From Epiperipatus broadwayi (Eukaryota > Onychophora > Udeonychophora > Euonychophora > Peripatidae), in NCBI GenBank assembly GCA_028023455.1, contig JAQFVV010000143.1, forward strand, positions 534,001 through 598,000: DNA of 64,000 nt. The letters run 5' to 3'. Within the stretch, counting starts at the first letter, position 1. Each line of letters begins with the position of its first letter. The position numbers and the translations under genes were made by a program. The notes under the pieces are model-generated. The model was not told the origin of the DNA, searched no databases, and worked only from the letters and a program-made list of their open reading frames with translations. This document shows, piece by piece, positions 47,022 to 58,880 of this stretch.

Positions 47022-48473
47022 ATGATAACTAGAAGTGGGAAAAAGCTAATAATAATGGAAGTAAAAAGTTTCGAAGAATCTTTAAGCAATAAAGATAGTG
47101 AAATAGAAATTACTTCAATTACTAATGAACAAGGATCTTTACAAGTCCTAATGTCTGAGGGGTCTGTAGCAGAAGTTGAACATCCTTCACAAGTTCACAT
47201 GACAGATCAAATATTACCTCAAACACAAAAAGAAACTGAAGCTATAACAGTACAAGAAAGTGATAAGCATATAGCTCAATTGGTTCAGATGATAATGCAT
47301 CTACAAGTTAGCATGGAAGCAAAGATGAATAGAATGAATGATAATATGGTAACTAAAGTAGAAATGAATAATATAAAAGCTGATATGGTAACCAAAGCTG
47401 ATATGAATAATATAAAAGCTGATATAAATAAAATGAATGCTGATATGAAGGGAGAAATGGCTAGAATGAATGATAATATGGTAACTAAAGTTGATATGGA
47501 TAATATGGAAGTGAAATTAAAAAAAGATATAATTTCTATAAAAGAAGAGTTAAAGAAAGATATTGATGATGTTAAGGAAAAGATGCAAGTAGAAATCAAA
47601 GTTGTTGAAAAGAAACAAACTGCCAATGAAGTAGAAAGACTTCATGACACAAAGGCATCAACAATATCAATGGCAATAAAATGCCAAGAATTCAAAACTT
47701 ATCCTGAGCATGAGATTTGCCAATATAATGATAGCATCCAGAACAGATCACTCTTAGTTCAAATGAATATTTCAGAAGAAAACTGTCATGACTATCATTT
47801 TACCATACAGCAGAGCAATGAAGTAGAAGATCATTGCAGCATTAATAAAGTGCTTGAATCTGATCCAAAAATCTTAGAAAAAGAAGAGGATATGGATCAT
47901 GTGAAATATAAATTAAATTCAGAGTCTCGGGAATTGAAAGAAGCACAATTAAATGATAATACTGACTGTTTAGATAAATTATGACTTCAGATTTCTTGTA
48001 CTAATAACAAGTTAAATCATGAACTCATGAAACTTGAGATGACTCCACAATCTAAAGATATAGTAGATGATTACAACACGGAAGTGTATTTTGAGTCATC
48101 CCACCATATTTGTATTTACTCCCAGAACAAAAGTAAAACATTTCATCAACAAGGTGTTGATAAATTGTATGACAACTATCTGTTAATATCATTATCAATG
48201 ATAATATTTAATGGAAAAGAAGGTTGTCTTAATAGAATGTTTAATTTAGAAGATATGAATGAAGGCAATGGATTCAATTGTCTTAAGTGTAAATTATGGT
48301 GTATGAAGCATCACCATAATCCTGAAGATGAACAAATTATAAAAAGTCTTCAGACAATAATAAAGATATTTATAATACAAGCTAAGAGACAGAAAGGTTC
48401 ACAATTCCATAGGTTGTGTAATACTTATGAAGGTCCCTTCACATTCATTGAACATGTTAATGGATGTGCTTAA
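47022..48473 (+). CDS. Gag-like coiled-coil protein with C-terminal GPF motif, one in-frame TGA
   Basis: The frame runs 47022-47984, stops at TGA (47982-47984) and continues in the same frame to 48473, about 483 codons in all. It starts MITRSGKK, similar to many gypsy Gag starts. Residues ~85-205 are a predicted coiled coil built from repeats such as NMVTKVEMNNIKAD. The part after the TGA has a Cys/His-containing stretch (NCLKCKLWCMKHHHNPED) and ends LCNTYEGPFTFIEHVNGCA, resembling the GPY/F core of gypsy integrase tails. No CCHC knuckle or protease is visible. The same protein occurs, broken, in the 12.4-kb element. Its role is inferred as Gag or an RNA/particle-binding protein. The TGA could be a mutation or a recoding site. 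Confidence 0.65.
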
Positions 48474-48929
48474 AAAGTAAAGCACATATATAAGGAAGGA
48501 CTTCATGGATTACGACTTTGGGATGTGACAATGGACTTTCGGTAATGATAGAATCCATTAGGCTGTTCTTTTAAGAGAATAAATGTATATATGTATATAA
48601 ATAATTGAAGTTGATATTAATAATAATAAAATGCATCAAGTTAACCAAAGTATAAAAAAAATATACAGGTTTATTAGAGTACAAGTTATGGTTAGTTAAG
48701 TAAGTAATAATGGTAGATCAATTAAGCATCACGATAATGCAATCTGATGTTGACACTACTTATAAAATGCAAGTCCATTATTATATATTTTGATATGGAT
48801 ATATATAAATAAGACATTTATTTTATATAGCATGATGTTGTTAAATTGTAATAACAATCAGCATTAAGCCAATGCACATGTGCTTTGTGGATATATATAT
48901 ATATATGAATATATAAAAAGATAGTGTAA
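48474..48929. other. Interior spacer of the 7.0-kb element
   Basis: AT-rich spacer between the gag-like frame and the integrase tail, where pol enzymes would normally lie. A short continuation of GPF-like coding (KEGLHGLRLWD, about 48495-48527) follows the stop in another frame. Confidence 0.5.
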
Positions 48930-49209
48930 AAGCTTATAAACAACTTGTTAAAAAAAGGCCAGTCAAAGAAATAAAAATGTGAAGACAATTTCACACAAGT
49001 TCAAAATTGGGGATCAAGTTTTTATAAAAACACCTCATATGAGTAAACCCCAAGAGAGCAAATATCAAAAGTTTTACCATCAATATGAAGGACCTTATAC
49101 TATCATAAAGCAAACAGGTCCCAATGCATTCTGGATAAATATAAAGGGAGACATTAAAGGCACTTACAATGCTAGAGCTTTAAAACCCTATTTTGGTCAA
49201 ATGAATTAA
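48930..49209 (+). CDS. Isolated integrase C-terminal GPY/F module (7.0-kb element)
   Basis: 48930-48978 reads KAYKQLVKKRPVKEIK. After a one-base frame change, 48979-49209 reads HKFKIGDQVFIKTP, KYQKFYHQYEGPYTIIKQ, GPNAFW and GTYNARALKPYFGQ before the stop. This is the C-terminal chromatin/DNA-binding module of Ty3/gypsy integrases, with the GPY tripeptide intact. No zinc finger or DDE core is encoded upstream. The open part has no ATG at its beginning, so it may be relic 3' pol sequence kept for cis functions and not translated alone. The same module is kept in the 12.4-kb element. Confidence 0.75.
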
Positions 49210-49816
49210 TATTTTACCACATTCTACCATTCTACTTATGTATAGAGTAAAATGTTGAAAGAAAAGATCACATGGAATAGGTAAGGAGAGAAAAAGTTTT
49301 CATTTAAAAGTATATAGGTATATATATGTATAAGGATGTATATAAGTCAAAAGAGACATTAATTTTCTTTGATGAGGGTATGTTAAGCAATTAAAATTAA
49401 TTCTTAGGATACCTGAAAACTAAAACCATTTTAAGAGTTAATCCATGCTGAATGATGGATGTTCTTATGTTTTGGATAGTTCTCAAAAGAGTCCATAAGT
49501 CTTAAAGAAAAGCAGGATGGAGAATACCAAACAAATATATGTGTCATCTATAAAAGAGACACATGACAATAAATCCATCAAAGGAAAATAAATAAAAAAA
49601 GAACCCTATATATATATAAACCTCCTTGTCCTTTTATTTAAATTGAATGATGCTTAATATAGAGAAAGAGAAAGGGTTAGAAAAAAATAGAGCAAATAAT
49701 AAGGGTTGATAAAAGCAGGAAAGAAAAACAAGCTCCACAACTTTATATTTAATGCAAACATTGACACACATTAAGTGTCCAAATTTTAATGGTAAATATA
49801 AAATTTGAACTCTTTT
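49210..49816. other. 3' interior of the 7.0-kb element, no gene seen
   Basis: AT-rich untranslated region between the integrase tail and the purine tract. Confidence 0.5.
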
Positions 49817-49829
49817 AAGAAGGGGGTAA
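49817..49829 (+). promoter_or_regulatory. Polypurine tract of the 7.0-kb element
   Basis: AAGAAGGGGGTAA directly precedes the 3' LTR start TGTGAGAG. Confidence 0.8.
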
Positions 49830-51768
49830 TGTGAGAGTACCATATGAGCCTCACCTAAAACAATTTGTGTTTCTTTGTGAATTTAACTGTGCCTATATCG
49901 AATCAACAGATATAAATAACATACACCTATCTTAAGCTTTTCATATATCAGCTATATACATAAACTAATTAGTATTAAAAGAATAATTCTAAAAATGAAT
50001 TATTCTAATTTGTTTATACACACACATAAATAAATGTTTCTAACTAATAGTATTTTTTTATTAACCAAAACTTGACATTTGACAAAGCCTTAAGTCATCA
50101 TTGCATTTTATCAGTTGAAACAAAGGAAATAAACGTTTGGGGTTCATTACAAATTGTATATTTTAAACAATAGAGAGCATGAGCATGATTATGTGATATG
50201 CTTGCAGAAATTAATCCAGTATAAAAATGAACTAATATTGTTATAATAATAATCTTCTATTTAGTTATCAAGGCAATAACTACATCTGTAAATTTAAATG
50301 TGTTCGAATTTAGAACACATTTAAGAAAAAAAGAAGATTCACTATTTTAAAACTGTCTTCAAGTAATTAATTTACTTACTTTTAATATTATAAAGAACTA
50401 TAAAAAAATAATCATTGAAATTGACAAGGTTATAAGAGAAATCAACGTCTTCGAAATGAGTTTTCAAAATATATGTTTAAGAAGACAAAAATTTATAAAG
50501 ATGTTCTTTGGCTAGACAATTTATGCCAAGGATTTCTGCTGATGTTTTAAACCTGAACATGTAAATTTATTCCTACTTAATGCCTAAAGTATAATCATCG
50601 TAATTTCCACTAAAAAAGTTGCCTTAATAATGGAGTATTATATTGAAGAAGATTTTAAATATTTTACTATGCAAATATTTAAAAGAATGAATATTTGGAT
50701 TACCTCTTCGAAGGATGATCAAGGAACTTTACCTTTCAACATTCATCATCATTTTATTTCGTCTAAGGAGGAATATGAAACCATTATTCTTTCGCATCTT
50801 GGAATACTTCGTTGTGCACTTTAATAACTCTTAAACTTTATTTCCTTTGGGGATAATTATATTTACGTGGAAAAATTACTTCGTATATTAAATTGGAGAA
50901 CTGATAAGATGAACGTTTTATTTTTATTTATTTAATAAAATTTAGATGTTGATATTTTGATATATGCTCTGGTGAAAGTGATGGCTGACTAAGGTAAAAG
51001 TTTTTAAATTATTTCAATTTGGAAGTAAGTTTTATTATATTCCAAATTGAACCTTACCTGACAATTATCATAATTTCTTTTTAAACAATAACATAATTAA
51101 TATCAGAATACATTCTATTATTAATCTAGTGTGAATGGATGTTATCTTATATAGACATATAACACACACTGAATCATTTTAATGACACAATACGTAGATT
51201 TATAATGTATGGTGGTATTATTTATTGTACACATGATTTTAAATTATATATATGTAAATAATTACATTATGTTTTTTCTGAATGTTAAATAGTTTATTAT
51301 ATATATATAAGCACAGATTATAATTCTAAATTTTAATATTTTTATTATTTATGTGATAATATTTTTGTTTCTATTACGGATTAAAATGTGTTAAACTTGA
51401 TTTTAAAATTAAACAGGTCTCGTTTGTTTATTTTATTTAGTCATTTTATAAAACCAATAATTATAAATATACATACTCACGCATATATATATGTTGAATC
51501 AACTTAGTGATTTAATATTTATAAAAAAGTTATATATAGCTTATACTAAATTTATCATTACTATGGGATATTTGTGGAAATGCCTGAAGAGAGTCAATCG
51601 CGATTTCTACTCTGAGCTCGAATTCCGAGAGTAACGAGGTTATTAATAGAGAAATGGATTGGATTATATTTTAAATCACGCCATCCATGGCATTCTGTAA
51701 GGAGACTCAAAGTCCGAATATAGGTAGATGTGACTTCCTCGAGTCCTGAAAAGGATCATCCCGTTATA
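49830..51768 (+). repeat. 3' LTR of the 7.0-kb element (1939 bp)
   Basis: Partner of 44726-46660, followed by the target duplication GTTT at 51769-51772. Confidence 0.95.
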
Positions 51769-51772
51769 GTTT

Positions 51773-52375
51773 ATATTTGTGAAATCATATTTTAAATTCA
51801 TTTTATTGTCATATTCAGATAACGTGGCTGTAATCTTTAATTTTTTAAGTTCCTAGTCTTTGCCTGTGATGTTGTTTATAAAGAGGATGTATTTCCTGAT
51901 ACTGTCTTAACTTGTGAAGCAAATATTTTTTTCTGAAAAAAAAAATAAGTACCTTGTCTAATTGTAGGTTTGTCTCCATTACAAGTATATTTTCAGCTAC
52001 ATCCATCTAAGAAAAGCAATTGATATTACATATCTTTAGAGTATTTTTAGGATAATCTTTGTAAATAAGTGATTCTGACTGACCTATGAAAACCATACCC
52101 AAGTTTTCTGTATTTCCCATAGTCAATCCAATCAAGATATGCTCCATTCTGTCTCAACATTAGACTGAGACTTTATAAATAATCTAACCTAAATGCCTGA
52201 ACAAATTCAAATAAATCACATGGGCACAACTACTTTTAATACATATAGATTATTAAAACAGAGCACTGGACCTAGATCTTAGGATCTAATGCAACCCTCC
52301 AGCAGCCATCTTTTATCTCTATTTAACTACAAAAACTATGAGACTTAAATTGAAAACACCATAATAGTTTGGGGA
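51773..52375. other. Intergenic, no gene seen
   Basis: AT-rich, no supported frame, no repeats recognised. Confidence 0.5.
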
Positions 52376-52845
52376 TATTGGATGAGTGGACACTAGATGG
52401 GGATTTTATGCACAAGCCTTCTCGCATCCATTGATTACTCTGGCTTGCACTGAGTTGCAATACGTATAGAGAGTTTTACCTGTTTTAATAACAATTAAGA
52501 ACAAGCATAAGAAATGGTGATCATGTGATATATAGATTATGTGTAAGTGTTAGTTGCATATATATATAGATGATTCCATTTTGAAAGTTGAGTTGATAAT
52601 GATTATGAATATAATCAAAAATATTTCTTTATGAGTTTATATATATATATTGGATGAGTACGCACTAGATGGGGATTTTATGCACAAGCCTTTTGGCATC
52701 CATTGATTACTCTGGCTTGCACTGAGTGGTAATACATATAGAGAGTTTTACCTGTTTTAATAACAGTTAAGGCAAGCATAAGAAATGGTGATCATGTGAT
52801 ATATAGATTATGTATAAGTGTTAGTTGCATATATAGATATAGATA
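52376..52845. repeat. Direct duplication, ~200-bp unit, offset ~273 bp
   Basis: ATTGGATGAGT..CACTAGATGGGG at about 52378 recurs at about 52651. Both copies continue through GATTACTCTGGCTTGCACTG, TTTACCTGTTTTAATAACA and GTGATCATGTGATATATAGA, with few differences. Confidence 0.85.
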
Positions 52846-52891
52846 TATCAAATCAAACCTGCCTAACACTATACTAGCAAAAATAAAAATG

Positions 52892-53420
52892 CAAAACCAT
52901 AAAACAATACAATACTAGATTAAATCCAAAATTTTACCAAAATCTTTACACGACCATGGTTTCATCTACTACAAATATGCCTTCTCAAGTGAAAATCAAA
53001 CTAAAGGAAATAAAAAATATATATACACAAAACAAACCTTCCCATAATTCATTTCAAACTCCGCCTTCCCTTAATATCAAAAGAAGTCTTCATAAGATTG
53101 ATAGCCTCAGAATCAAGAAGATTTATCATCAAAGTCTCCTTTATTCTTCTTTTTAACTCATTCTTTTCATAAAAAATAACAAGCATTGTTAAACAATATT
53201 TTATGAACTGTATTCAATTCATGAATATATAAAGCTGAGTTAAGATACCTATGTTTAACTGAATTATGGGAAGGTTTGTTTTGTGTATATATATTTTTTA
53301 TTTCCTTTAGTTTGATTTTCACTTGAGAAGGTCTATTTGTAGTAGATGAAACCATGGTCGTGTAAGGATTTGGTAAAATTTTGGATTTAATCTAATATTG
53401 TATTGTTTTATGGTTTTACA
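52892..53420. repeat. Foldback element, ~160-bp inverted arms
   Basis: 52892-53050 is the reverse complement of 53261-53420 with few mismatches (AAAACCATAAAACAATACAA; ACGACCATGGTTTCATCTAC). The spacer is ~210 bp. The 62-66 codon frames reading MVSSTTN-PSQVKIKLKEIK on both strands are the same arm read twice. Confidence 0.88.
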
Positions 53421-55428
53421 TTTATATTGTGCCCTTTTCTATAGGTCAGAATCAGCTCATTACAGTAAATTACTAAAAATTTTACATTTTAGAATATGAT
53501 CTCTTGATGTGTTAGTTATATTAATAATATCTTAAAAGTACAATTTGAGGCTAAATAAAATACATAATGCACAAAATTATGATAAATAACTTTAAAATAG
53601 TTTAGTAAAGCTAAAAATATTATTACATATGGTTGCAAAAGCTGGCCATAATAAATAATGCAGCTATAAATGTTTAAAGTATGTCTAAAAAGTTCAATTT
53701 AGTAGTCTAAAACTTATAGTTAAATAAATGTTATATTTAAATTTATAAATTATATTTAATAATTATAATTAATATATATTTTTAAAAGTAAGTTTTATGG
53801 TAGTGAAAGTTATATTTAATTCTATATTTTCTAAATTATTCTTCCAAATTTTGTATTATTTTATTTAATACAACAAGTGTAGCAATTTATTATTTATTCC
53901 CAGACAGAAAATTGGATACCGTCTGTTTTGGTTATATCAATCATGTGATTCGTATAATATATGGTTATACACACACGCTTGCTACTATTTAGATTAGTAA
54001 AGAACAAAATATTTTTTAAATTGCATTATAGAATTGGATGTAATTATTACCTATCATAAAAGCAAATATTAAGTTAGACGTTATAAATGTTTTAAATAAT
54101 GTTATAAAACGAAGACAGCTAATAAAAATTAAATATTTTGTTTTAAAATAAAATAGATAAATTAAATATTAAACATGGGATAAACTTATTAAATATTGTT
54201 TTAAAAGTTATTTTAAATGTTTAGTTAATTTAGTAAAGTAATAATTGATTTGGAAATAATATTTTAAATATTTTTAGTTATAATACGTCATATTTTTTAT
54301 TCTGAAATTTAATTGTGTAAGAATGTAAAATTATGCAAATTCGGTATCGAATGAAATAAGAATCCACCAATAGCACAGGGGTATCAAAGGTGATTAAAAA
54401 TGTGATTAAGGTGATCAAATGTATCAGTGATCATATCAGTAGCTATCGAGGAGATAGTAATTTTAAATTTTTATTATTTTAGTCAATTTTTTAGTGCTCT
54501 CATACAATTTATTTGCAAAACTAATAGGACATTTATTTAAAGTATTTGCAAAGAGAGTGTAAAACAAACATATTTTAATAACTTCATTTTAATATGCATT
54601 GTTAATTTTAAAGTCTTTTTACAAGGAGTATTCATCAGAAACTTAATATACTTCGCAATAAAAATATGAAAATGCCGATAAGTAAAATGTATTTAATGGA
54701 AATTTTAAAGATAAATATAATAATTATGAATATAATATTAATATTATTAAATAAGAGGACTATTCCAGCAAGTAAATTATTATTATTTTGGACATTGTAC
54801 AGGAAGCTTAATAGAAAATCTATTTGTCGATTAAAAGTAAAATACGCATTATTTTATATAGCAGCAAGATAGCCTTGTCCAAGGTTAATAAGTAACATGA
54901 TAAGTATATTATATAATAATTTATGGAAACAATGCTATAGGAATGTTTTATTCTTTTTGAAGGAAAATATAAAGATTTCAAGAAATTATCTTAAGTAAAG
55001 AATGATGGAAAATATTTACAAAAGTGTATGTTATATAAAACCTGAGGAATATAGAGTTATATGCTTATAAAATTGTTTAAAAAAACTGAATTTTAAAATA
55101 AGGAAACTGCTGAAAATAGATAATAAATAGCAATAAATTTTATTAAAAAGGAAACCTACAAAAAAAAGGAACAAAGGAGTAAATAAAAGTATGGAATTAT
55201 AGAAATATCTTATATTGCGCAAAAAAGTTTATCCAGACAGTTCGAGCTAAGACAACAAGATAAGATGCATCACTACACCGCCAGTAAGGAATATTCTAGA
55301 ATGGAAGTTTCAACAAATTATTTTTAAAGGTTATGATTTTATTATGATTTTAATAATTGTTCTGGACAATAGAAAACATAAACTATTATTCTATTAACTT
55401 ATCCAGAACAGATTAATGATTATTTTAT
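53421..55428. other. Intergenic, no gene seen
   Basis: Very AT-rich. The 68-codon frame at 54666-54872 has no motif. Confidence 0.5.
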
Positions 55429-55557
55429 TTAATTTTTGAGGATTTTCAGACGTCGTCGCTTATTTATATTATTCATTTTTAAACTTCGCCCACCACTGCT
55501 AGAAACAGTTTTGTCTTGTTCGTCATTATTAGCAACGGGGGAGTTTTCAAAATCGCT
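55429..55557 (-). CDS. Candidate terminal coding exon of an unknown gene
   Basis: On the minus strand a pyrimidine-rich TGTTCTCTTCAAG acceptor is followed at 55557 by an in-frame stretch of 42 codons ending in TAA (55429), with AATAAA a few bases later. The peptide starts SDFENSPVANNDEQDKT and ends in a basic KRRRLKILKN tail, like a nuclear-protein C-terminus. Composition is markedly less AT-biased than its surroundings. No family is recognised and no upstream exon was found, so this may be chance or a retro-copy fragment. Confidence 0.25.
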   Translation of the reverse strand, partial: SDFENSPVANNDEQDKTVSSSGGRSLKMNNINKRRRLKILKN

Positions 55558-55714
55558 CTTGAAGAGAACATTTTTTTTAAAAAAAAGTCTGGAGAAAGAA
55601 AATAAAAACATTTTGAACTTTATCAAGAACCTTCATCAATTGAAGATATATGTAATTATAGTCTTGATTTTTTATTTGTTAACTTTTTTAAAGTGTATTA
55701 TTTTTGGTTTATAA

Positions 55715-58700
55715 GAGTAGGAACATGAATATTAATTTATTGATAACATTATAATCTTATAATAGAATAATTTAAATAAGAACATTTAAGTAAAAGTATG
55801 GATTGTATTTTCATGTATGCAATGTAGTATCTAATTGATAGAAAAAGAAGACTGCAAAAGTGATGACAAGTCGATATCACTTGGTAATAGTTAATGAATA
55901 TTGATATATTTTATGATGTATATTTTGTTTTTTCTTTTTTTGCAGATTGCCTATGAATTATAATGTATGGAAATATAAATGTTGAATTATATGCAAACGT
56001 GTTTGTACAACACTTTAAAATTATGAGATTAGGATTTATTTTCGGAATATGCATACTATAATTTTATACTAGTAATATAACACAACATGATGATGAATAT
56101 TATTGTGATTCTTTTAATAAAACTTTTATATTATTGGATGTTCAAAGTATTTATGTGATAAGTTTGTATGTGTTTAGGATATAAAATAAGAAAGTAAAGC
56201 AAACTTTTCTTGTGGATCAGTGAGAATGCTCTAATTATAATTGAATTTTGTTTATTATTTTGAATATGCAAGTTCGTTATTTGTCGATGTAAGATGTGAT
56301 AAATCTTTTAGGAAATAATGATAAGTGAGTGACTTGGTTGTAGTATTATGAACATGAACCCAGGAGATATTAAGGTAGGATGTAATAAGGGTATATGAAT
56401 AGTATTTTATAATCTTAGTAGATATGCATTACAGTTAACAAAGCCTTGTAGGTGTATATTTATTTGTGGACAGTGTCTATTTTTTTAAGTATTGATGTTT
56501 CAATAAAGCTGAAGGAATAGCTTTGACATCATTAATAGTATTAGAGGACAGACAGAATAGGTCATGCCTCTATTTCTTATAGATACACTGTGCCATAGTA
56601 TTTTTCTCAGATATGTGCTATGAGTTATACTCTAGTTTTTCTTCCCTAAGGCCTACACATCTATTCGCTATCTAAATTTACAAAGTAACTACATCGCACA
56701 GTATGGTATATTTTAAAAGAAATAATAGATAATTTAGGGTTTAAGATATGCTATTGTCTGAATAAGATAAGTTCATTTACTTGTAAGAAAAAGTATAGTT
56801 TGTGCAAATTGGAATTGAAAATCCAACGGATCCAAAAGGAAAAAAGAATCAAAATATGTTTAGATTTTATTTTGGAAAATAAAATAAACTTTAGGAATAA
56901 AATATGTAAAGCAAAGTTGCTTGTGAAATATTAAATAACTTTTAAATATTTTATTTCATTTTTTAAATAAGTACTGCATATTTTTAAAATACAATGTTAT
57001 AAAATAAAACGATATAAACAATAAGCATAGATACAATTTTATATTTATTAAATAATAGGGAATATATCAGTGATTACAACTATATAGTATTAGAGTAATA
57101 TTAAATGGGATATGTATTATATTTAATAGTCATTGTGTAGTGAACAATGATATCCACACAATTTAGTAATAAATTATCAGTAGATATTTTTTATATATCT
57201 TTTAACATTGCAAAATGAAATTGTCTAGTGAAAAATATCCATGCTCTCGATTATTATTATTATTTTGTTTTTCCGTACTATGTTTCAATAGCTGTTTTAA
57301 TAAAAAAAAGAAGCATAGTTAAATAATAGTTAAAGATATAATATATTTTAAATAAATATAAATAAATGTAATTTTATCATAAGATTGATCACAAAAAGAT
57401 AAATAAAATTGTATTGTTTTATTATTATTACTTAAAGTCAGAGTGAAGACTTAACTAGGTTCTAAATAAAAATGTATAATGGTGCAAATCGAGGATATCC
57501 AGTGTAAATACTGTAAATAAATTGTTTATTTTATTTTATTGTTATAATAAAACTTTGTTAAAATTTGTTTTCAAAATTTTGTATGTTAAGACTGTTTCTT
57601 TTCAATTCAAACGCATGATACATCCAGAATAATAGAGTCAAACATATAATTTTTGCACAGAAATAAATGAAGTATTATTTTAAGAATTTGAATATTTTCT
57701 TGAAATTTATTTACTTAAGCAATCACATTTTTACATTATCTTATGGTCATAAATTAGTTATCAAAGAGTACATCGAATTATATGCTATCCGTTGTGACAC
57801 ACACATATTTTCAGATTACCAAAAACCTACCACTTATTTATTACATTATTATATGGAGATAAAAGATTATATTATAGTATTTTATAATTTTATTATGGTA
57901 ATAAAATTATAGTGAAGAAAAGATACATAAAGTTAGTCCATCCAATGAAGAATATTATTATTTGTTATCATTATTATTAGTTAAGTGTAGTAGAGTATGA
58001 CATGAAAATCCCTTATCATGTTTTACTACTGTGATTTTAATTAACCTAGAATAGTTTTATGAACCTGAGATTTTATTGAGTTAAATTATAGTAAATAAAA
58101 GATTAAGATTTAATTATTAGTTTAATCTTAATGAGTAGGAGTTATTAAAGTCGTAAGAATACTATAAGGTTATTTATTGGAGATAATAATAGGGGGGACA
58201 GGGTTCTTATGCCATTGAGATAGTATCCTGTGGGATATTGGCTCAATGTAATCTTTCTTGTCATCTGTATTTTCACTTCCAAGTCTCGTGATATAATTAA
58301 ATACTTAATTTATTTTATAAACTGAACCTTTTCATTATTTTAATAGTGGAACATTTAATATTAATGCAGAATATTTTATTTATTAATTATTTGTATTTTA
58401 ACCAAACGTAATCATTAACTGTGCTAACCCATGTTATTTAATATTATATTGCCCAGAAGTGAATATGCAAATGGCAAGGTTAGAATATATATATATATTA
58501 CTAATGAAGTCATCATATATATATCAAAGTAGACACGATGTTAATTGATAAGTTTCATTTTTTTCATAATGAAAATAATGTTTCAAAACATTTTATATAG
58601 AAAACCTGAAATTAATATCTTTAATAAAAAAAATTGTATTCTGAAGAAATTTCATAATAAATTGAATATTAGTAAAAATCAGTCACATTTCACATGACCT

Positions 58701-58836
58701 ATATAGCTTGAATTACCAATATGTAATATATAAAGAGCCTGCTAATAGCTCTAAACAAGCTTATTTACTTTATTTTTTTTATGATAAATGCTACAAGAGA
58801 AAATATCTGAAGCTATTATCTATGATGGTCCCCATC
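55715..58836. other. Intergenic, no gene seen
   Basis: Three kilobases of AT-rich DNA with short (TA)n and ATT runs. Scattered frames of about 80 codons or less (e.g. 57667-57912) are compositional. Confidence 0.5.
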
Positions 58837-58880
58837 CCCTGACCGGTTTCTAGCTATGGCTCTCATCAATGAGGAGTTAG
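58837..58880 (-). ncRNA. Candidate hammerhead ribozyme core, degenerate
   Basis: Minus-strand reading: TTGATGA (complement of 58863-58869; consensus CTGATGA), GAGC-CATA-GCTA as a short stem II, then GAAAC (58846-58850) and CGGTC with GTC at 58841-58843 as the classic cleavage triplet. ACCGGT is self-complementary, as in minimal hammerheads with a very short stem III. Two core positions differ from consensus, so activity is doubtful; homology to retroelement hammerheads is plausible. Confidence 0.4.

Larger units (their letters stand above)
44726..51768 (+). mobile_element. Non-autonomous Ty3/gypsy-like LTR retrotransposon, 7.0 kb, young
   Basis: Direct LTRs 44726-46660 and 49830-51768 start TGTGAGAG and end -TTATA. 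The flanks share GTTT (44722-44725, 51769-51772), a 4-bp target duplication. A primer-binding site follows the 5' LTR and a G-rich purine tract precedes the 3' LTR. The 3.2-kb interior encodes a gag-like coiled-coil protein (47022-48473) and an integrase C-terminal tail (48930-49209) only. About seven differences in the first ~360 bp of the LTRs suggest a recent insertion. It must use enzymes from another element. Confidence 0.93.

Noticed and set aside
47285-47626. 113-codon minus-strand frame with ISTLVTI repeats
   Set aside because: Antisense of the coiled-coil repeats in the plus-strand gag-like protein.
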